From: Methylocystis sp. Sn-Cys
GTDB taxonomy: Bacteria; Pseudomonadota; Alphaproteobacteria; Rhizobiales; Beijerinckiaceae
Length of the DNA stretch: 64,000 bases
Assembly (NCBI RefSeq): GCF_016745395.1
Contig: NZ_JAERVJ010000008.1
Coordinates: forward strand, 62,001-126,000
Reading direction: 5' to 3'
Under the pieces are notes generated by a model, which was given only the letters and a program-made list of their open reading frames with translations, had not been told where the DNA came from and did not search any database. The translations under genes and the position numbers were made by a program. The stretch's first letter is position 1, and each line of letters begins with the position of its first letter. This document shows, in pieces, positions 35,763 to 43,925 of this stretch.

Positions 35763-36164
35763 TCAGCGGACGACGCGCAGCAGCGCCTTGCCTTGCTTGG
35801 ACGCGAATTCCTTGTCGTCCAGCGTCCCTTCATTGTCGCCGTCGGCTTCCTTGAAGAGCTTGCCGACGACGGCCAGATATTCGTCCTTGCTCAGCGTGCC
35901 GTCATTGTCGGGGTCAGCCGCTTTGAATTCCTTTTTGGAGAGGCGGCCCTGAAGCTCCTTGGGCTCGATGGTGCCGTCATTGTCCTTGTCGAGCTTGGTG
36001 AAAAGCGCCTCGGCGGATTTGTTCGCCTCGTTCACGTCGACCGTGCCGTCGTTGTCGGTATCGAGCGAGGCGACCGGCGGGGCCTTTTTGGCCAGGGCTG
36101 GCGCGACCGGGGCGGCGAGCAGCCCGGCAAGCGCCAGCGCGCCGTACACAAACGTCTTTTTCAT
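35763..36164 (-). CDS. lanM: Lanmodulin (periplasmic lanthanide-binding EF-hand protein)
   Basis: A 133-aa precursor with a signal peptide ending APALA (mature about 108 aa). Four EF-hand loops: DTDNDGTVDVNE (35-46), DKDNDGTIEPKE (59-70), DPDNDGTLSKDE (84-95) and DGDNEGTLDDKE (108-119). Only 12-13 residues separate consecutive loops, as in lanmodulin and unlike calmodulin (about 24). Flanking residues (FTKLDKD, KELQGRLS, EYLAVVGKLF, ALLRVVR) follow M. extorquens LanM closely from memory. Lanmodulin binds lanthanides with very high affinity in the periplasm. Here only loop 3 has the family's position-2 proline. The ATG at 36164 has GGAG six bases upstream. It lies between the TonB receptor and the binding protein. 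Confidence 0.9.
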   Translation of the reverse strand: MKKTFVYGALALAGLLAAPVAPALAKKAPPVASLDTDNDGTVDVNEANKSAEALFTKLDKDNDGTIEPKELQGRLSKKEFKAADPDNDGTLSKDEYLAVVGKLFKEADGDNEGTLDDKEFASKQGKALLRVVR

Positions 36165-36237
36165 ATCGATCTCCAAAGTTTAGCGCCGAAGCAGCGCTAA
36201 AATAGGCGCCCGGGAGCCCGGGCGCCAGCTCCGCCGG

Positions 36238-38640
36238 TCAAAAGGAGATCTTCACGCCGCCAAAGAGGCCGAGCGGCGGTCCGAGCGAAACCATCTTCGG
36301 ATTCGACAAGGGCAGGAAGGAAATCGCCGCCGTATCGTAGAAGACCCCGAAGCTGCGCGACCGCACATTGGCGACGTTTTCGATGAGCCCGTAGAATTGC
36401 AGGTTCGGCGTCGCCTGCCAGGACGTGCGTAAATTGATCAGCGCATAGGGCGAGAGCGTGCCGAAGGCGTTGATCTCGTCCTCGCGCAGCCAGCCCCCCG
36501 TCGAATAGACGATATCGCCGCCGATTCGCCATTGCGGCGTCACGGCGTAATCCGCGCCCGCCTTCAGGCGGTGGCGCGGGATCGAGGACATGTTTGCGCC
36601 GGGCGTGATCATCACGCTGCCGTTGCCGAAGGCCGCCGCCAGCGGATTGTTCGGCGCGCCGAGCAGGATCGTCGACTGGAAGGTTGCGTCGGTCAACGTA
36701 TAGCTGAGCCAGGCGCTGAGCCTTTCGTCGGCGTAGCGCAGCGAGGCTTCGACGCCCTGACGCAATGTCGTCCCGGCGTTGGTGAAATAGCCGCGCCCAC
36801 CGACCTGGGTCGGGACGCTCAGAATGTCGTTGAAGTTATAGGTGCGATAGAGCCCCGCGCTCCAGGTGAGCTCGCCGGGGAGATAATCCGCCGCCCACGG
36901 GACGATCGCAGGAAGCGCGACATTGCCGCGCAAGCCCGTCTCGATCGTATGCGACACCACTTGTTTCAGCGGCGGATCGGCGACAAGGAAATTGTCGATG
37001 AGACAGGGACGGTTCGGGTCGGCGCAGGCGAGCTCGAGCGGCGTCGGCGCGCGATTGGCCTCCGAATAGCTGGCGTAGGCCGAGACATTCGGCAGGATTT
37101 TATAGGTGAGGCCGGCAACCGGATTGATGCGCGTATAGACCCCCGAGCCGTTGATCTGCGTCCCGCGCATATCATAAAGCGAAATGCCGGCGCGATTGAA
37201 GCGCGCGCCCGCGGTCGCCGAGAGCTTGTCGGTGATGTCGAGCGTGTCGAGCGCATAGACGCCGAGATAGTCGTTCGAGGCGCGCACCGAAACGCTCGAA
37301 ATGCTGCTCCCGGGTTCTTCCACGACCGGGCCGGTGATCCCGACGACGAGGTTCGGTTGAATGACGCCGAGCGTCTCATTCGCCGAAAAGGCCGTCCAGC
37401 CGTGATCATAGCTGACGCCGAAAGTGATCTTATTGTGGAAGCCGAAATAAATATCGTCGTTTGTGGCCTGGACGGTGCCACCGATGGTGCGTGAGCGAGT
37501 CCAGGTGTTGTCGATCACGCCGAGCGATGCGGCGCCGCCGAAATAGTCGGGAAGCCGCGTGTCCTCGCCCTCGCCGTTGCACAGCCTTGCTTCGCCGCAG
37601 GAATTGAACTCGGTGGTGTTGCCGTCGACGCGCGCTTGATCGAAGGCGCGGAAGTGAACGTCGCCGAAAAGCTTCCAATGCTCGTTGGGCGCGATGTTGC
37701 CGTTGATGTCGTACATCGCCAGCGTGTTCTTATAGGTTTGCGGCGTCGTATAGGCTGCGCCCGGATCGATGTTCGTCAGCTCGACGGGCGCCGGGCCGCT
37801 GGCGCCGAAGCGGTTCTGCGCCACCGTGACATTGGCGTGGATTTCGCCGCTCTCGCCGCGATAGCCGACGTCGCCGTAAAGCCGCTTGACGTGCGAGCCG
37901 GAGAAATGGCGATAGCCGTTGTCGCCCGCGGCCTCCATGGCGAGGTAGCTCGCAAAGGCTCCTTTTTGGACGCCATATTGCATCGAGGCCTGACGGCGCG
38001 CCCAGCTACCGGCGCGGGCGTCGAGTTCGAAGCCCTGATAGGTAAAGCCGTTCTTCATGTCGACCGTGACGGCGCCGCCGATGGCGTTGAGGCCGAAGAG
38101 CGGGTTGCCGGTGACCACCGTCAGGCGGTCGATGGCGATATTCGGGATCAAGTCCCAATTGACCGCGTCACCCCAGGCTTCGTTGACGCGAATGCCGTTC
38201 TGATAGACGGCGAGCCCTTGTGGCGTGCCGGAGATGGGCGAGGCGACGAAGCCGCGGAAGTCGATCTGCGGCTGGAAGGGATTGCCGGCGACGTCGCTGA
38301 TGATCACGCCCGGCGCCTGGCGCTGAAGCGCGCCGGAGACGTCGAACTGGCGGGTCTGCGCCAGTTCCTTGGAGGAAAGCGTATAGGTCGCCGCCGGAAC
38401 GGCGTATTTGATGACGACCGGGGAAGCCGCGGGCGTCGCCGAGATCGGGGCGGAAGAGACGCGTGTGGACTGGCCGGCGGCCGGGCGGCTCGGGGCGGTT
38501 TGCGCGGGCGCAGGACGCGCGGTCGAGCGCAGCGGTGCGCCGCCGACCTCGATCGTCGGCAAGGAGGTCTGCGCCAAGGCCCCGCCCGGCGCGAGCGCCA
38601 CCGAGAGAGCGATGAAGGAAATCCGTCTATCCAAAACCAT
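36238..38640 (-). CDS. lutH: TonB-dependent receptor, lanthanide type (LutH-like)
   Basis: An 800-aa outer membrane receptor. Signal peptide MVLDRRISFIALSVALAPGG ends near LAQ, followed by a Pro/Ala/Ser-rich linker (to about residue 80), a plug domain with VSGALQRQAPGVIISD, PQIDFRGF, LAVYQNGIRVNEAWGD and NPLFGLNAIGGAVTV, and a 22-strand barrel ending GGVKISF with the terminal phenylalanine. Next to lanmodulin and the ABC set it is best read as the receptor that imports a lanthanide-chelator complex. I start at the ATG at 38640; the 26 residues upstream in frame are not signal-like. 73 bases separate it from lanM. Confidence 0.85.
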   Translation of the reverse strand: MVLDRRISFIALSVALAPGGALAQTSLPTIEVGGAPLRSTARPAPAQTAPSRPAAGQSTRVSSAPISATPAASPVVIKYAVPAATYTLSSKELAQTRQFDVSGALQRQAPGVIISDVAGNPFQPQIDFRGFVASPISGTPQGLAVYQNGIRVNEAWGDAVNWDLIPNIAIDRLTVVTGNPLFGLNAIGGAVTVDMKNGFTYQGFELDARAGSWARRQASMQYGVQKGAFASYLAMEAAGDNGYRHFSGSHVKRLYGDVGYRGESGEIHANVTVAQNRFGASGPAPVELTNIDPGAAYTTPQTYKNTLAMYDINGNIAPNEHWKLFGDVHFRAFDQARVDGNTTEFNSCGEARLCNGEGEDTRLPDYFGGAASLGVIDNTWTRSRTIGGTVQATNDDIYFGFHNKITFGVSYDHGWTAFSANETLGVIQPNLVVGITGPVVEEPGSSISSVSVRASNDYLGVYALDTLDITDKLSATAGARFNRAGISLYDMRGTQINGSGVYTRINPVAGLTYKILPNVSAYASYSEANRAPTPLELACADPNRPCLIDNFLVADPPLKQVVSHTIETGLRGNVALPAIVPWAADYLPGELTWSAGLYRTYNFNDILSVPTQVGGRGYFTNAGTTLRQGVEASLRYADERLSAWLSYTLTDATFQSTILLGAPNNPLAAAFGNGSVMITPGANMSSIPRHRLKAGADYAVTPQWRIGGDIVYSTGGWLREDEINAFGTLSPYALINLRTSWQATPNLQFYGLIENVANVRSRSFGVFYDTAAISFLPLSNPKMVSLGPPLGLFGGVKISF

Positions 38641-38843
38641 GGCCCCAGTCCGATTTTTGCGAGCATCTTTATTGGGCGGGTTTATATCTCTCAGCCTGCC
38701 GCGCCGTCCCGTCGCCAAGACAGTTTAGCGACAATATTCCCGACCTGTTGCGCCTTCGCTACAGGTTTGAAAAATAACGGTTTTACAGGGATACGGTCCT
38801 GCTCTTTTCGGGAGAAAATCCCGGGCCTCTCGGGCCGAGCGGC

Positions 38844-40172
38844 TCAGCTCCGCGTCTTGTCGGCGGACGCTGCGTCGAGGGGCAATTCGGCGACGAGCCG
38901 GGCGCCGCCGTTCGAGCCGTTGTCGAGCCTGAGCGTTCCGCCAAGCGCGCTCACCCGCTCGCTCATGCCGCGCAGCCCGAGTCCGGCAGGCGCGAAAGCG
39001 GCCGGAAGCCCCGTCCCGTCGTCGCGGACTTCGACGCGTAGCCGCTGGCCGGCGCGCGCGATCACAACGGCGATTCGGCTGGCGCCCGAATGTCTGAAGG
39101 CGTTGGTCAGCCCCTCCTGGACGACGCGATAGGCAGTCATTGCGGTCGTTTCGTCGAGCTTGGCCCGCGCGCCCTCGAGCGAGAGATCGATCGCGATTTC
39201 CGCCCGCGCCTCGCGCCAGCCGCGCGCCAGCGCTTCGATTGCGTCGGCGAGGCCCATCTCTTCCAGGGCCGCTGGCCGCAATCTCCCTAAAATGCGCCGG
39301 TTCACCTGCTGCAAGGCGGCGATCTGGGCGTCGATCTTGGCGCAGTCTTCCGCCAGTCGCGCCGGGTCGGCGCCAGAGCTTTGCGCCTTGCGCGCCAGGG
39401 CGCCGACGCCGGCGCGCACGGTGAAGAGGAAAGGTCCGATCTCGTCGTGCAAGTCGCGCGCGATGGCGCGCCGCTCCTCGTCCTGCACATGGATCATGCG
39501 GCGCAGAAGCTGCCGGTTTTCCGAGTCGAGTCGCTGCAAAGTGGCGGCGAGGCTGTCGATGCGCTCGGCGATCATCACGAATTCGCGGGAGCCATCGGTG
39601 GGAACGCGTATCGCATGATCGCCCTGTTCGAGCCGTTGCAACGCGTCCGAAAGTGCGCCGATCGGGGCGAGCGCGCGGGAAACAGCATAGGAGACGAGTG
39701 CGAAGGCGACCGCCGCGACGCCAGCCGCGCCGACCGCGAGCCAGACGATCTCCTCCCAGATCTCCGCGATTTCGTCTTGCGAGCTTGCCGTAATTTCGAT
39801 TGTTCCGAGCGGCGTTGCGAGGCGCGTCGGCGCGGGCGCCCGAAACACCAGCGCGCTGAACCAGTCGGGCGCGCGTTTCTCATTTGTCCCGACCGATGGC
39901 GCTTCCTCTTCCACGATCACGCGCACGTGGCGAAGGCGGCCCGCGTCTTCCATCAACTCCGCAAGGACGGCGCGCGGATTCTGCGTCGTCGACAGCCGGG
40001 GCAGGGTGGCCTGGACGAGTTCGCGCGCAAGTCTTGTCGCGCCCTCGGCTTCCGCGCTGACGCGCGTCCCCGCATGGAGGATCAGAAGGCCCACGCCGAA
40101 GCCAAGGCCCGCGATGATGACGCCGCCGATCAGAAGCGAGAGCCGCGCGCGCAACGTCATTTTTCGCAACAT
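38844..40172 (-). CDS. Membrane sensor histidine kinase, HisKA_3 type (MoxY/NarX-like)
   Basis: A 442-aa kinase with two membrane helices (about 12-35 and 135-158) bracketing a periplasmic sensor domain, a HAMP domain (RALAPIGALSDALQRLEQGDHAIRV region), the dimerisation domain with the phospho-acceptor in IARDLHDEIG (H242), and a C-terminal ATPase domain with NAFRHSGAS and DDGTGLP. It is transcribed divergently from a NarL-type regulator 109 bases away, which is surely its partner. Methylotrophs such as Paracoccus use kinase/regulator pairs of this class (MoxYX) to control methanol dehydrogenase genes; the location between lanthanide and pqqA genes makes a similar role likely but unproven. 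Confidence 0.82.
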   Translation of the reverse strand: MLRKMTLRARLSLLIGGVIIAGLGFGVGLLILHAGTRVSAEAEGATRLARELVQATLPRLSTTQNPRAVLAELMEDAGRLRHVRVIVEEEAPSVGTNEKRAPDWFSALVFRAPAPTRLATPLGTIEITASSQDEIAEIWEEIVWLAVGAAGVAAVAFALVSYAVSRALAPIGALSDALQRLEQGDHAIRVPTDGSREFVMIAERIDSLAATLQRLDSENRQLLRRMIHVQDEERRAIARDLHDEIGPFLFTVRAGVGALARKAQSSGADPARLAEDCAKIDAQIAALQQVNRRILGRLRPAALEEMGLADAIEALARGWREARAEIAIDLSLEGARAKLDETTAMTAYRVVQEGLTNAFRHSGASRIAVVIARAGQRLRVEVRDDGTGLPAAFAPAGLGLRGMSERVSALGGTLRLDNGSNGGARLVAELPLDAASADKTRS

Positions 40173-40281
40173 GGCCGATTTCCTCCCGCTTTCTCGCCTG
40201 CGTCGGGACGAACGCAGGGAGCGGCGACTTTACGAAGGCGCCGCTTACGGTCAATCTTGACGCAGTTTCAAGGGAGGAAAG

Positions 40282-40902
40282 ATGCGCGTTCTTATAGTCG
40301 ACGACCATCCGATCATTGTCGCGGGCTGCTCAGCGATGCTCGCCGGGGAAGGCGACATAGAGGTCGTCGACGCCCGTGATGCGGAGAGCGGCCTTGCGGC
40401 CTTTATCGCCAACAAGCCCGATGTGACGGTTGTCGACATCGCCATGCCCGGCGTTTCGGGGCTCGAACTGACGCGGCGAATTTTGGAGATCGACGCGCAG
40501 GCGCGCATCGTCGTGTTCAGCATGAATGACGACCCGATCTTCGCCGCGCGGGCGATCGAGGCCGGCGCGAAGGGCTATGTCACGAAGAACGACGATCCCT
40601 TTCTGCTGCTGAAAGCCGTGCGCGAGGTGGCTGCTGGCGGGGTGTTTCTCATGCCGAAAATCGCCAATCAGCTCGCCTTTGCGAAAAACTCCGCCGCGGT
40701 CAGCCCGCTGTCGGCGCTCACGGCGCGAGAGCTGGAGATATTGCGCATGCTGGGCTCGGGCCTCGGCATGGCCGAAATCGCCGAGGCGACGCAGGTTTCC
40801 TACAAGACCGTCGCCAATAGCTGCTCGATCATGAAGCGCAAGCTCGGCGCCCGCACGCCGATGGAGCTGATGCGAATCGCGCTGGAGCAGAAGCTGGCGT
40901 GA
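40282..40902 (+). CDS. LuxR/NarL-type response regulator
   Basis: A 206-aa regulator. The receiver domain has the acidic pocket DD at 7-8, the phospho-acceptor D52 in VVDIAMPG, and the switch Lys in GYVTKND. The C-terminal helix-turn-helix reads LTARELEILRMLGSGLGMAEIAEATQVSYKTVANSCSIM (split here as the GerE fold), where the usual HLSNI is replaced by SYKTVAN. GGGAGGAAAG just before the ATG is a clear ribosome site. The partner kinase is divergent at 38844-40172. Targets may include neighbouring C1 or lanthanide genes. Confidence 0.85.
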   Translation: MRVLIVDDHPIIVAGCSAMLAGEGDIEVVDARDAESGLAAFIANKPDVTVVDIAMPGVSGLELTRRILEIDAQARIVVFSMNDDPIFAARAIEAGAKGYVTKNDDPFLLLKAVREVAAGGVFLMPKIANQLAFAKNSAAVSPLSALTARELEILRMLGSGLGMAEIAEATQVSYKTVANSCSIMKRKLGARTPMELMRIALEQKLA

Positions 40903-40941
40903 GTTGCGTCTGCCGCATTACCCACTCTCACTTCGCTCCCG

Positions 40942-41125
40942 CGTCATGGCCGGGCTTGTCCCGGCCATCCACGCCGCGCAAGGGCGGCTCGGGTGGGCGG
41001 GTGCGCGCTACCTCGCAAAACCGTCTGGGAAGTCGCCCCGATCGGTCTTTGGCGCAGAGCTAGTCATGTCCGTGGGTAGGCCGTGCCCATTGGCGTGGAT
41101 GGCCGGGACAAGCCCGGCCATGACG
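40942..41125. repeat. Dispersed palindromic repeat family C, copy 3
   Basis: Arms CGTCATGGCCGGGCTTGTCC and GGACAAGCCCGGCCATGACG as in copies 1 and 2, each extended by CGGCCATCCACGCC / GGCGTGGATGGCCG, around a variable centre of about 115 bases. It lies between the convergent regulator and peroxidase genes. Confidence 0.9.
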
Positions 41126-41157
41126 GCCTTGATGCCGACGCGCGCTCTGAAAGGTGC

Positions 41158-42186
41158 TTACTTCGCGTCCGGATAAGGCTCCGGCGCCGAATAATTCGCC
41201 GGGACGGGCCCCGTCAGGCTTCCGAGGAAGGCCACGATGTCGGCGGCGTCCTTATCCGAAAGCGTCTTGTCGAGCTGCGTCTTGCCCATGATCTTGACGG
41301 CCTTGGTCAGATCGTCGACCGAGCCGTCGTGGAAATAAGGCGCGGTCTTCGCGACATTGCGCAGGCTCGCGACCTTGAAGACGTAGAGATCGTCGTCGTT
41401 TTTGGTGACGTCCGCGCGGCCCTTGTCGGGGTTCGTCGCGCCCGTTTCCTTCCAGTAGTCTTCGGTCACGCCGAACTTCTGGAAGGAATTGCCGCCGAGA
41501 CCCACGCCATTGTGGCATGTCGCGCAGCCGGTATCGATGAATTTGCGCAGGCCCGCCTGTTCCTGCGGCGACAGCGCCTTGGCGTCGCCCGACAGGAAGG
41601 CGTCGAATCTCGACGGCGTCAGCAGCGTCCATTCGAAGGCGGCGACGGCGATTCCCCAATTGCGGGAGTTGATCGGGTCTTTGTCGTCCGGAAAGGCTTT
41701 TGCGAAAGCGTCCGGATAGGCGGGGATCGCCTTCAGCTTGCCCATTGCGGTCGCTTGGTCGGGATTGCCGAAGCTCGCCGGGCCGAGCAGCGATTTTTCC
41801 GCCTGCTCTTCGAGCGATTCGCGGTCGCCCCGCCAATGCTGCTTGAAATTCATCGCGGCGTTGAAGATAGACGGCGCGTTGCGGGGATTTTCCTTGCCGA
41901 ACACGCCGACGGCCTTCGGAAGGCCATCGGTCGCCTGCTTATCCGGCAAATGGCAGTGAGAGCAGCTCACATTGCCGTCCATCGAGACGCGATTCTCGAA
42001 GAACAGCCGCCGACCAAGCTCGGCGCGGACAGCCTGCAGCGAATCCTTGGCGACGGGGACCGACGGAAGCGGCTGGAAGGACGCATGCGCGTCGTTGAGA
42101 AGCTTTTTCGTGTCGAGCGTTTCGGCGATCGCCGCCGTGGACAGGATGGCTGCCGTTGAAGCGATAAATAGCGCCGATTTGCGCAT
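41158..42186 (-). CDS. Di-heme cytochrome c peroxidase / MauG-family protein
   Basis: A 342-aa periplasmic protein with signal peptide MRKSALFIASTAAILSTAAIA and two heme c sites, CSHCH (75-79) and CATCH (221-225). The order and the surrounding LGRRLFFENRVSMDGNVS and FIDTGCATCHNGVGLGG fit the bacterial cytochrome c peroxidase/MauG superfamily, which either reduces hydrogen peroxide with electrons from cytochrome c or makes oxidative protein modifications. Telling these apart needs the distal heme ligands. It lies 145 bases downstream of pqqA on the same strand, so a link to quinone-cofactor metabolism is possible. The true start is the ATG at 42186; the longer frame adds 24 unrelated residues. 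Confidence 0.85.
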   Translation of the reverse strand: MRKSALFIASTAAILSTAAIAETLDTKKLLNDAHASFQPLPSVPVAKDSLQAVRAELGRRLFFENRVSMDGNVSCSHCHLPDKQATDGLPKAVGVFGKENPRNAPSIFNAAMNFKQHWRGDRESLEEQAEKSLLGPASFGNPDQATAMGKLKAIPAYPDAFAKAFPDDKDPINSRNWGIAVAAFEWTLLTPSRFDAFLSGDAKALSPQEQAGLRKFIDTGCATCHNGVGLGGNSFQKFGVTEDYWKETGATNPDKGRADVTKNDDDLYVFKVASLRNVAKTAPYFHDGSVDDLTKAVKIMGKTQLDKTLSDKDAADIVAFLGSLTGPVPANYSAPEPYPDAK

Positions 42187-42299
42187 GACGGCCCTCAGAG
42201 ACTTTGCAGTTTCAACGAATTGGGCAAAAAAATCGAGCCGAGTAAGAAACGCCGTCAACAGCGGCGTATATCCTACCGGCTCGCTTTTTTGTCGAGCGC

Positions 42300-42319
42300 A
42301 TCGTCGCCGAAGCGACGAT
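42300..42319 (-). promoter_or_regulatory. Stem-loop with TTCG tetraloop just after pqqA
   Basis: Read on the minus strand, ATCGTCGC-TTCG-GCGACGAT is a perfect 8-bp hairpin closed by the very stable C(UUCG)G loop, starting 12 bases after the pqqA stop. No T-run follows, so it looks more like an mRNA-stabilising or attenuating structure than a simple terminator. Confidence 0.6.
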
Positions 42320-42331
42320 TCTCGCGAATTC

Positions 42332-42409
42332 TTAGATTTCAGCCGAAGAGTAGCTGGTGACTTCCATGCCGACGCAAACTTCGACGATCACAGGGGTGGT
42401 CCAGGCCAT
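42332..42409 (-). CDS. pqqA: PqqA, precursor peptide of pyrroloquinoline quinone (orphan copy)
   Basis: A 25-residue peptide starting MAWTTPVIVEVCVGMEVTSY and ending SSAEI, closely matching the PqqA consensus. The glutamate (E16) and tyrosine (Y20) of the E-V-T-S-Y motif are the residues joined by PqqE and then excised to make PQQ. GGAGG lies seven bases upstream of the ATG (minus strand, near 42417-42421). It is shorter than the size cut-off of most gene callers. No pqqB, C, D or E follows; the next gene is a di-heme peroxidase. It is therefore an orphan copy whose processing enzymes must be elsewhere in the genome. Confidence 0.9.
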   Translation of the reverse strand: MAWTTPVIVEVCVGMEVTSYSSAEI

Positions 42410-42812
42410 GTCGATATCCTCCGAATTGGAACTCTGACGGCTGCTTCCCGCTCTTGTTGGCCGTTTGATCGGCTGGGGCAGGTTCGAGCTCGGCGAGAGC
42501 ATTATCATGATCGATGGGGCCGTGCAATTGACCTTATGGCCCCGCTTGCGGCAAGGCTGGCGCGGCGGCAGACCTCGCTCCTTATGTGTTCTGCAGAGAT
42601 GTGACGTCCAAGCGTCTCGACATGGCGCGTGACGGCTGCTAGGTACAGCGCGCTTTCGAAACGGGCGCGTGCAATCCGGCCGAAGGCCATCATTCATAAG
42701 CCTTAGAGCCTTCCTCACGCCACTGGCGGCGAGAGAATCGCTCGGGCCCGCGCGGCGCCGGCCGCGCGACAAGGACAACAACCGCGACCAGCGGAACGGG
42801 GCAGGGAATCGG
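42410..42812. other. Divergent promoter region between pqqA and fhcB
   Basis: About 400 bases between the pqqA start (minus) and the fhcB start (plus). It must contain the promoters of both. No coding frame here is convincing: the frames that run through it are antisense or out-of-frame extensions of the flanking genes. I see no strong palindrome that would mark an operator. Confidence 0.5.
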
Positions 42813-43925
42813 ATGAGCAAGGCGACGCTCGACGGCAAAGCGATTGCGCTCGAAGACGCCTATAAAGAGGCGGCGCGCATATTGAGCCGCGCGAATTTTC
42901 CCCTCGTCGCAGGTCTCGGGGCGGACGTTCCCGGCGCCCGCGCGGCAATCCTTCTCGCCGAGCGGCTGCGCGGCGCCTTCGACCATCTGGCCTCGGGGGA
43001 TTTGCTGGCCGATCTCGATGTGAAGCGGTCTTTCGGCATGTTCACCACCACGGCCAATGAGGCGCGCGTGCGCGCCGATGTCGTCGTGCTCGTCGGACCC
43101 GGCCTCACGAAACAATGGCCTGGCATGCTGGAGCGTCTCGCGCTCGATCAGGCCCCGCGTCATGGCTCGCACGCCGGAACGCCGCGCAAGGTCATCTGGC
43201 TCGGGCCGGACGCGAGCGAGGTTAACGCAATCGCCGGCGCGACAGTCATTCCGGCGAATTTGCAGGAAATCTCCGGCGCCCTCGGCGTCTGGCGCGCCCG
43301 CGTCGGCGGCCGCCCGGTCAATGCCGATCGGATCGACGCCGCCAAGCTCGAGCGGATCGACGCCCTTGCGCAGACCTTGAAGAACGCCAAGTTCGGCTGC
43401 TTCGTCTGGGCCGCCTCCGCCGGCCTCGACGCCCCGACGATCGAGATGATGCAGGCGCTCGTCACCGACCTCAACGTCACGACGCGCTTCACCGGCGTGC
43501 ATATCGGCGCCCGCGCCGGCGCGTCCGGCGTGACGCAAGCGGCGGGCTGGATGACGGGCTTCCCGCCGCGCACGGGCTTCGGCCGCGGCTATCCCGAGCA
43601 CGATCCCTGGCGCTTCGAGGCCACGCGCCTCGTCGACAGCGGCGAGGCCGACGCCGCGCTGTGGATTTCCGCTTTCGACGGCGAGGCGCCGTCGTGGTCA
43701 CGCCCGGATATTCCGCTCGTCACTCTGGCCCCCGCCGGCGCTGCGCCGGCGCGCGGGCTTTACATCGAAGTCGGCCAGCCCGGCGTCACCCATGACGCCG
43801 TGCTCATGGCCCAGGAGACCGGCGGCCTGACGCTGCGCACGGCCACGGCGCCGTCCGACGCGCCGACGGTTGCTCACGTCATCGACGCCCTCATGGCGAA
43901 TGTTTCGGAGGTCGCGCCTTGCTGA
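42813..43925 (+). CDS. fhcB: Formyltransferase/hydrolase complex subunit B (formylmethanofuran dehydrogenase B-like)
   Basis: A 370-aa subunit of the Fhc complex, which converts formyl-tetrahydromethanopterin to formate in methylotrophs. It resembles the molybdopterin-binding FmdB/FwdB subunit of methanogens, but in bacteria has lost the metal chemistry: I see no cluster-type CxxC series, and blocks such as GLGADVPGARAAIL, SFGMFTTTANEARVRADVVV and TRFTGVHIGARAGASGVTQAAGW are family-like. The ATG at 42813 follows a GCAGGGAATCGG stretch. It is the first gene of fhcBADC and overlaps fhcA by seven bases. Confidence 0.9.
   Translation: MSKATLDGKAIALEDAYKEAARILSRANFPLVAGLGADVPGARAAILLAERLRGAFDHLASGDLLADLDVKRSFGMFTTTANEARVRADVVVLVGPGLTKQWPGMLERLALDQAPRHGSHAGTPRKVIWLGPDASEVNAIAGATVIPANLQEISGALGVWRARVGGRPVNADRIDAAKLERIDALAQTLKNAKFGCFVWAASAGLDAPTIEMMQALVTDLNVTTRFTGVHIGARAGASGVTQAAGWMTGFPPRTGFGRGYPEHDPWRFEATRLVDSGEADAALWISAFDGEAPSWSRPDIPLVTLAPAGAAPARGLYIEVGQPGVTHDAVLMAQETGGLTLRTATAPSDAPTVAHVIDALMANVSEVAPC

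Noticed and set aside
42187-42331. pqqB/C/D/E following pqqA
   Set aside because: The 145 bases after pqqA hold no gene and the next gene is a di-heme peroxidase; none of the PQQ enzyme signatures occurs in the window.
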